NCBI GenBank assembly: GCA_013151365.1
Contig: JAADIK010000179.1
Location: 1 to 8,654, forward strand
Origin: Deltaproteobacteria bacterium
GTDB lineage: Bacteria > Desulfobacterota > Desulfobulbia > Desulfobulbales > Desulfobulbaceae
Direction: 5' to 3'
DNA: 8,654 nt
This document shows, piece after piece, positions 1 to 5,138 of this stretch (position 1 is the stretch's first letter; each line of letters opens with the position of its first letter). The notes under the pieces were generated by a model that worked only from the letters and a program-made list of their open reading frames with translations, searched no databases and was not told where the DNA came from. Position numbers and translations under genes: made by a program.

Positions 1-1329
1 GAAATCGACATGGAGGTTGTGATTGGAACCGGGGATAGGGATGGGCTCGCGCAGGCCGCGCTTGTCGGGCTCGCCGAGCTTCATCCGGATAAGACCGAGT
101 TTGACCCGGCTTTTTTTATTCGCCGGGCCGCAGATCTCCAGCGGCGAAGCCATGAGCAGGAACTGAACGCCCTCGTTTTCCGCCTCGCGAATGTTGCGCT
201 GGTTGGCGGGCATTTCGACCTTGGCCCGCGGATAGATAATGGTCACCTCTTCCAGGCCGAGGCGCACCAGGCTGCGGGCCGCTTCCATGGCGATATTGTT
301 GCCGCCGATAACCGCGGCCCGTCTCCCTGCATCCAGGGTCCGGCCCTCGTTGATTGCCCGCAGAAAACGGGTGGCCGTGTAGACATGGGCATTTTCGGCG
401 CAGGGAATATCGAGCGGCTGGCTCACGCCGGCGCCGATGCCGATAAAGGTGGCATCGAATCCCCGATCCTTCAGGTCCTGGAGAGTAAAGTTCCGGCCCC
501 ATTTCTGACTGAGCCTGATGGAGATCCCCATCCTGAGAATGGAGTTGACCTCGTAATCAAGCACGTCCTTGGGGACCTTGTACTCGGGAAAACCGTAACG
601 CAGGGCGCCGCCGAGCTTGGGCGCCGCCTCGAAGATGGTGACGTCATGCCCCATGCGGGTCAGGAAGAAGGCGGCGGTCAGGCCGGCCGGGCCGCCGCCG
701 ATCACGGCGATGCGTTTGCCGGTCGTTTTTTCCCGGGGAATTTTCAGGTCAATATCATGGCTCATGCACCAGTCGGCGACAAAACGCTTGAGGTGGTTGA
801 TGGAAACCGGTTCATCGACCAGGATCCGGCGGCAGCGGGTTTCACAAAACCTGGGACAGACGCGGCCCACCGAAAAGGGGACCGGGTTACGCTCCATGAT
901 CAGGCGCAGGGCCTCCTCGTATTCACCCTTGGCCACGTGGGCGATATAGCCCTGGACATTGATCTGCCCCGGACAGGTCAGGTTACAGGGGGCCTTGCAA
1001 TCGCCGAAGTGGGTCCGGGAAATAATGGCCAGCCGTTGCCGGCGATGGGCGATCACCGCCGGGGAATTGGTCAAAACGGCCATGCCGTCCCGGGCCACGG
1101 TGGAGCAGGCGCAAAAAAGACCGGCCGTTTCCAGGCCTGCTTTCAGGCCGTGCCTCTCAAAGTCGGCGATCTCAACCACGCAGAGTTCACATGGATTTTC
1201 GGAACGGGTACCCTTGACATGGCAAAGCGCGGGGATCGTTATCCCGGCGCGTTCGGCCACCTCAAGTATAGTCAGGTTCCGCTCGGCGACCACTTCATTG
1301 TCATTTATGGTCAGGGTAACTGTGTGCAT
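1..1329 (-). CDS. [2Fe-2S] plus GltD-like FAD/NAD(P)-binding iron-sulfur oxidoreductase, 3' end outside the window
   Basis: The frame is open from ATG at 1329 to the left edge: 443 residues, no stop in view. Residues 1-90 are a NuoG/hydrogenase-type [2Fe-2S] domain with Cys36, Cys47, Cys50 and Cys75 (in FCACSTVARDGM). Residues 105-190 match the cysteine-rich N-terminal domain of glutamate synthase small subunit (GltD)-like proteins: Cys111/115/119 and Cys158/162/166, likely for [4Fe-4S] clusters. An FAD Rossmann motif follows (VIGGGPAGL, 209-217; then KLGGALRYGFPEYK). The NAD(P) motif is at 340-352 (VIGGNNIAMEAAR), then the family's EMPA signature at 372-375. Such proteins pass electrons between NAD(P)H and ferredoxin or partner enzymes (NfnB, SfrB and similar). 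Its place next to acsC suggests electron supply for MetF, formate dehydrogenase or CODH/ACS; the partner is unknown. The Shine-Dalgarno is weak (CGGA near 1337), but the start fits the domain edge. It is not a true glutamate synthase subunit, given the extra [2Fe-2S] domain and the neighbours. Confidence 0.9.
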   Translation of the reverse strand, partial: MHTVTLTINDNEVVAERNLTILEVAERAGITIPALCHVKGTRSENPCELCVVEIADFERHGLKAGLETAGLFCACSTVARDGMAVLTNSPAVIAHRRQRLAIISRTHFGDCKAPCNLTCPGQINVQGYIAHVAKGEYEEALRLIMERNPVPFSVGRVCPRFCETRCRRILVDEPVSINHLKRFVADWCMSHDIDLKIPREKTTGKRIAVIGGGPAGLTAAFFLTRMGHDVTIFEAAPKLGGALRYGFPEYKVPKDVLDYEVNSILRMGISIRLSQKWGRNFTLQDLKDRGFDATFIGIGAGVSQPLDIPCAENAHVYTATRFLRAINEGRTLDAGRRAAVIGGNNIAMEAARSLVRLGLEEVTIIYPRAKVEMPANQRNIREAENEGVQFLLMASPLEICGPANKKSRVKLGLIRMKLGEPDKRGLREPIPIPGSNHNLHVDF

Positions 1330-1352
1330 TCTATAATCCGTTCCAGAGAACC

Positions 1353-1379
1353 GGGCCGGGGAAGAGCCCTCCCCTGCCC
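1353..1379 (-). promoter_or_regulatory. GC-rich hairpin in the gap after acsC
   Basis: GGGC (1353-1356) pairs with GCCC (1376-1379), then a C/T mismatch, then GGGGA (1358-1362) pairs with TCCCC (1370-1374) around a 7-nt loop. It lies in the 58-nt gap between acsC and the oxidoreductase. On the minus strand the hairpin is not followed by a T-run, so it is not a classic terminator for the operon. The T-rich side faces the plus strand, where no gene needs it. It may tune read-through into the oxidoreductase or protect the acsC message end (inference). Confidence 0.4.
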
Positions 1380-1387
1380 TTTCAATT

Positions 1388-2746
1388 TTATGCCTCCGGG
1401 CTCCACTCTTTCAGGAAGGCCGGCAGGTGACCGGCCTCGCGCGGGCCGATGGTTATGGTCCAGTCCGGCAGCTCCTCTTCAAGTTCCCCCTTGATGGTTG
1501 CCAGGTAACCGGGAATAATCAGCTCGTGCTTCTTCACCTTGTCGGCGATTCCGGACTTGTTGACGAACTGGGCGATCAGGTCGGCCCCGAATTTGCCCGC
1601 CGCCCAGGCGGTGAGGACCGACAGCCCCTCGGTATCTTTGATCAGCAGCCAGGACGGCACCTTGGAGCCCTCGATTTCACCGGAGACGATAAAGTAGGTC
1701 AGGGAGAAGTTACAGGTAATCATGACCGGGGAGTTCTCGTCCGGACCGCCGATCGGATAAATATCCTCCTGCACCACCATCGGCCGCTGCGGATCGGTGA
1801 AGATATTGAGCTGCTCCAGGAACAGCGGAAAAATAATGTCTCCCTGGATGTCCGACAGCACCACGATGCCGGAATATTTCGCCATGAGGACCGAGGCGAT
1901 CATGGCCTCCATCATGACGTCGCCGGCCGCCATCTCGCAGGGCAAGGTTATGGTCGGGAAACCGAGGGGTTTGAACTTTTCCTTGACCGCCGAGCGCCGG
2001 GCCACGACATTGTCCTCAAAGGCCGCCCGCAGGGTCCTGGCGCCGGTGTCGATGATCATGTCCTTGACCCCGGCCTTGACCAGGTTTTCGGTGATCTCGA
2101 CCAGGTCGTCAAGGTTCTTGCCCTTGACGCCGAGGGGACAGTTGACCTCCTTGGCCAGCTCGCCCATGGCCTGCCAGTTATCCGCCGTGGCGCCGAAAAG
2201 CAGAGGCGTCCGGTCCCCGCAGACCGCGGCGGCGTCCTTCATATTGTCCACGTTTTCACTCATGAGAATGACGGCGGCCTTGGGGGCCTGGTCAATGACC
2301 TTGGTGACCAGGGCGGTAAAGGCCGCGCCGTCACCGCCGTCGTCCTTGACGGCAATGAGGTTGGCCCGCATGATCACGCCGACCCGCTCGAACTCCATGA
2401 CATTGAAACGATGGATCTTGCCGTCCACGTCGGCGTCGCTCTCGCCGGTAGAAACCAGGATGGCGATACCGGTCGGATTTTCAAAACGCTTCTCATGGCG
2501 GAAGAGACAGGTCTCGCCGCCGGCGGTAAACGCCGCCTCGCCGCTGCCCAGCTTGATGGTCCGGATCGGCGGGGCCGAGGCCTCGCCAATGGTCTCTTTC
2601 GCTTCTTCACTTACATAGGGGCAGGTTTCAATCTCAGCCTGGCCGGCCGCCACCTTCATGGCAAAAGCAAGACATGTCGGGATGTCACACTCGCCACAAT
2701 TCTTTTTGGGCAGCATTTTGAGAATCTGTATACCGGTTAACGCCAT
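1388..2746 (-). CDS. acsC: Corrinoid iron-sulfur protein large (gamma) subunit
   Basis: AcsC (CdhE family) carries the [4Fe-4S] cluster that reactivates Co(I). With AcsD it binds the corrinoid that shuttles the methyl group from methyl-THF to acetyl-CoA synthase. The 452-residue length is normal for the family. The N-terminal cluster domain has the typical CxxCx4Cx16C pattern at Cys17, Cys20, Cys25 and Cys42, within LPKKNCGECDIPTCLAFAMK. A TIM-barrel region follows (roughly 90-330, with LFRHEKRF near its start). The C-terminal corrinoid-binding part contains NSPVMITCNFSLTYF, GEIEGSKVPS, DTEGLSVLTAWAAGKF and a final IGPREAGHLPAF. Start: ATG at 2746 with a full AAGGAGG 9 nt upstream (2762-2756). 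The partner AcsD is encoded two genes upstream as the C-terminal part of the MetF fusion, so any AcsCD heterodimer would carry MetF unless AcsD is also made separately. No key residue is missing. Confidence 0.98.
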   Translation of the reverse strand: MALTGIQILKMLPKKNCGECDIPTCLAFAMKVAAGQAEIETCPYVSEEAKETIGEASAPPIRTIKLGSGEAAFTAGGETCLFRHEKRFENPTGIAILVSTGESDADVDGKIHRFNVMEFERVGVIMRANLIAVKDDGGDGAAFTALVTKVIDQAPKAAVILMSENVDNMKDAAAVCGDRTPLLFGATADNWQAMGELAKEVNCPLGVKGKNLDDLVEITENLVKAGVKDMIIDTGARTLRAAFEDNVVARRSAVKEKFKPLGFPTITLPCEMAAGDVMMEAMIASVLMAKYSGIVVLSDIQGDIIFPLFLEQLNIFTDPQRPMVVQEDIYPIGGPDENSPVMITCNFSLTYFIVSGEIEGSKVPSWLLIKDTEGLSVLTAWAAGKFGADLIAQFVNKSGIADKVKKHELIIPGYLATIKGELEEELPDWTITIGPREAGHLPAFLKEWSPEA

Positions 2747-2776
2747 TGTTTCTGTCCTCCTTAAAACCTATCTCAA

Positions 2777-2804
2777 GGCAGGCCGTTCGTTCATCGAGGC
2801 CGCC
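2777..2804 (-). promoter_or_regulatory. Small stem-loop in the acsB to acsC gap
   Basis: In the 74-nt spacer, GGC (2777-2779) and GGCC (2781-2784) can pair with GGCC (2798-2801) and GCC (2802-2804), with A2780 bulged and a 13-nt loop. No T-tract follows on the minus strand. The acsC Shine-Dalgarno AAGGAGG lies downstream at 2762-2756. It could stabilise or separate the acsB and acsC messages, but chance pairing in GC-rich DNA is quite possible. Confidence 0.3.
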
Positions 2805-2820
2805 ATTCTCTATCCGCGAA

Positions 2821-5028
2821 TCAGCCGATGGCTTCTTCCATTTCCAGGGCCGGGTGACCTTTCTCCTTGAGGAATTCGAGGATCTCCTCCTCGGTGGTGC
2901 CCTGCTCTTCCGTGGCAATCATGTCAAACAGCTCGGGCATGCCGATCTCGGCGCAGCGTTCCTTCAGTTTTTCACCGATCTCGTCCTTCAGCATTTTGGG
3001 AATCCAGACCAGCCGCTTGACGCCGCCCTCGGCCATGAACAGTTTTTTACTGGTCATGTAGTGCTTGGAAACACCCATGAAGCCGGGCGTCTGCATGCCG
3101 CCGCCGGCCATGCCGGCAAGAGTTGTGAACTTCATCCCCGACGGGGTCATCCCCATGTAATCCCGGTTCACCACCATGATCCCGTTACACTGGGGCAGCA
3201 TGGCGGCAATGGCTTCGAAGCAGCCGCAGGCGGTCATCGGGTCGATCATCAGAGAATAACAGCTGACCTTGGTGACGGCGCCGCGGGAGGCCTGGTTGAC
3301 AAAGTCGTTAATCCCGGCGAAGCTGCCCTTGACCGGATCAAGGCATTCGCCCTTTTCAACGGGCTGGTTCGGCCCGGTGGGATTGATCTGATAAGACGCC
3401 TTGCCGTCCAGCCAGTTGTAGGCGCCGCACATGCCGATGCGCTCGGGGGTGATAATGCAGACATGGCTCGGGGCAAAGGACTGGCACAGGGTGCAGGAGT
3501 AAAAGATATCCTCGGTCTCGTCGGTCATGGCCCCCAGCCGCAGGTCGCGGGCCTCGTACACCTTGCGGGCCATTTGCTGGACCTCTTCAACCTTGTCCTT
3601 TTCGGTGAAGATCTTGACCTGGATCTTGTCGAGGATGGCCCCGAAGTCCTGATGCAGCTTGCCGTGCAGGACCACGCCGATATGCTTGAACGAAAAGCCT
3701 TTTTCAACGGCCGCCTTGCCGATGCGGACCCACATGATGTTCCGCTGGCCCATGTGCATGATGCCCTGGATATAGTTGGTCAGGTGATGGAACTGCCGTT
3801 CCAGGATCGGCTCGAAGTCGGACTGCATCTCCCGGCCGGCCACTTCAACCAGGATGGCCAGGGGCAGATTCTGGCCCTGTTCGATATCGCTGATGTCCGG
3901 TCCTTCCAGAATGACCTTGCCGTCTTCCACCTCGTCCATCTCCTTGGAGATGAGGACCTCCACGGCCGGGGTGCGACCGCCGCCGCATTCCATGAACAGG
4001 TCGTCCTTGCGGACCCGTTCGCCCTCGAAGGCCGGACCGAAGGACATGGGAATATCGATTTTCGTGACATTGATCTTGAGTCCGCGGACCTCGATGGCCT
4101 TCTGGACGATCTCATCGTGGGGCACGTTGGCCACCACGTGCTCGTAGGTACAGATCCCTGTGGGCAGGACCTCGGGAATGTCATAATCGGAAATGGTCGG
4201 GAAGCCCCAGTTGATGGCGCCGGCGGCGTTGGCGTACCACTCGTCGGATACCGGCCCGAAGGCGATGACAAAGGCAAAGGTCCGGTCCTTGTTATAGAGC
4301 AGATTGCCGCGGTAATCTCCGGGCTTGATACCGCCGAAGGCCAGGGCTACGCGGCAGGCGAAACCGATGGCAAAGACCGCGGAAGTGTAGCTCGGCCCGA
4401 AGGGCACCAGCCGGGTATTCCAGCCGACCTGCACGTTGTTGTTGACCAGTTCCTGGGGCATGTATATCCCGTCGGTCTGGTCGTGCATGAAAATGTAGAG
4501 ATTTTTCTCCTGCAGCTCAAGGGCGATCTTGCTGGCCGTTTCCTGGCTGGCCGGAGCCCCGAGAATGGCGGCGAAACCGGGGGCGGTGCCGTCGACGAAC
4601 TCCACCCCGCGTTTCCGGAAGACAACGTCATCGGCGGCGCCGAGCCAGAAGTTCTCCGCGGTCGGATCTTCGGTCTTGGTGTAGAAATTAGGCTCATTGA
4701 GGTAACGGATCGCCTCGAACATCTCCTCGGCGAAAAACGTCGCCATGCCGGCGTCAAGGGCCGGTGCCAGGTACGGCAGCCAGATGTCTTCGGTGACGAC
4801 CGGCGGCAGAAGCGTGCGGCATTCCCGGAAAATATCCTTCATGTCGCCCAGTTTTTCCACCTTGGCGCCGAGGATGGAATAGATGACCGGCAAAAAGTAG
4901 GCGGTATTCGGAAACGAAACCTCCTGCTCGGCCCCGTACTTTTTCAAGGCCTCCTCATAGGTCTCCTCGGCCATGTCAATGATTTTTTTGGCGCCACGGA
5001 TAGCTGCGGAACAGATGATCTTCGACAT
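2821..5028 (-). CDS. acsB: Acetyl-CoA synthase, CODH/ACS complex beta subunit
   Basis: AcsB assembles acetyl-CoA from a methyl group (delivered by corrinoid protein AcsCD), CO (from CODH) and CoA at the Ni-Ni-[4Fe-4S] A-cluster; the reaction is reversible. The 735-residue protein matches the length of the bacterial enzyme (about 730). It includes the N-terminal domain that contacts CODH and is missing from the archaeal CdhC form. All A-cluster ligands are visible: Cys512, Cys515, Cys524 and Cys534 in SCTLCQSFAPSHVC...MCGA, plus the Cys601-Gly602-Cys603 motif that holds the distal Ni. These lie six residues later than the Moorella numbering I recall (506/509/518/528 and 595-597). Other family landmarks are FGPAFEGERVRKDD, GQRNIMWVRI, ETEDIFYSC and MTPSGMKFTTLAGM. 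Start: ATG at 5028 with AGGGAG 8 nt upstream. It lies 110 nt after metF-acsD and 74 nt before acsC, in the same direction. Nothing suggests inactivation. Confidence 0.98.
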   Translation of the reverse strand: MSKIICSAAIRGAKKIIDMAEETYEEALKKYGAEQEVSFPNTAYFLPVIYSILGAKVEKLGDMKDIFRECRTLLPPVVTEDIWLPYLAPALDAGMATFFAEEMFEAIRYLNEPNFYTKTEDPTAENFWLGAADDVVFRKRGVEFVDGTAPGFAAILGAPASQETASKIALELQEKNLYIFMHDQTDGIYMPQELVNNNVQVGWNTRLVPFGPSYTSAVFAIGFACRVALAFGGIKPGDYRGNLLYNKDRTFAFVIAFGPVSDEWYANAAGAINWGFPTISDYDIPEVLPTGICTYEHVVANVPHDEIVQKAIEVRGLKINVTKIDIPMSFGPAFEGERVRKDDLFMECGGGRTPAVEVLISKEMDEVEDGKVILEGPDISDIEQGQNLPLAILVEVAGREMQSDFEPILERQFHHLTNYIQGIMHMGQRNIMWVRIGKAAVEKGFSFKHIGVVLHGKLHQDFGAILDKIQVKIFTEKDKVEEVQQMARKVYEARDLRLGAMTDETEDIFYSCTLCQSFAPSHVCIITPERIGMCGAYNWLDGKASYQINPTGPNQPVEKGECLDPVKGSFAGINDFVNQASRGAVTKVSCYSLMIDPMTACGCFEAIAAMLPQCNGIMVVNRDYMGMTPSGMKFTTLAGMAGGGMQTPGFMGVSKHYMTSKKLFMAEGGVKRLVWIPKMLKDEIGEKLKERCAEIGMPELFDMIATEEQGTTEEEILEFLKEKGHPALEMEEAIG

Positions 5029-5138
5029 TGATAGAACTCCCTGGTTTTAGGACGTCGGAGAAAAGACTTCAGGTAAAATATTCTCTCCCGCCTTCCTTAC
5101 TATGTTTTCGAAATATTTCAATTTATACAATCACCCGA
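5029..5138 (-). other. AT-rich gap between metF-acsD and acsB, with stem-loop and palindrome
   Basis: This 110-nt spacer is much more AT-rich than its surroundings, mainly at 5100-5135. It contains a possible stem pairing 5057-5064 with 5081-5088 (8 bp including one G-U, 16-nt loop) and overlapping palindromes, TTTCGAAA (5106-5113) and GAAATATTTC (5110-5119). I find no convincing -35/-10 pair in good register, so a separate acsB promoter is possible but not shown. The acsB Shine-Dalgarno AGGGAG (5042-5037) lies at its downstream end. Confidence 0.4.

Noticed and set aside
116..502. Minus-strand open frame of 128 codons
   Set aside because: It is out of frame with the GltD-like oxidoreductase, which is continuous through this region with clear FAD and NAD(P) motifs.
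10..1494. Plus-strand open frame of 494 codons
   Set aside because: It is antisense to the GltD-like oxidoreductase and the end of acsC, with no domain and no convincing ribosome-binding site.
1427..2740. Plus-strand open frame of 437 codons opposite acsC
   Set aside because: It is antisense to a clear, full-length acsC and has no family features.
2746..5031. Plus-strand open frame of 761 codons opposite acsB
   Set aside because: It is an antisense shadow. acsB has every active-site residue, while the plus-strand product is rich in His, Asp and Gly with no recognisable domain. Long antisense frames are common in GC-rich genes with strong third-position bias.
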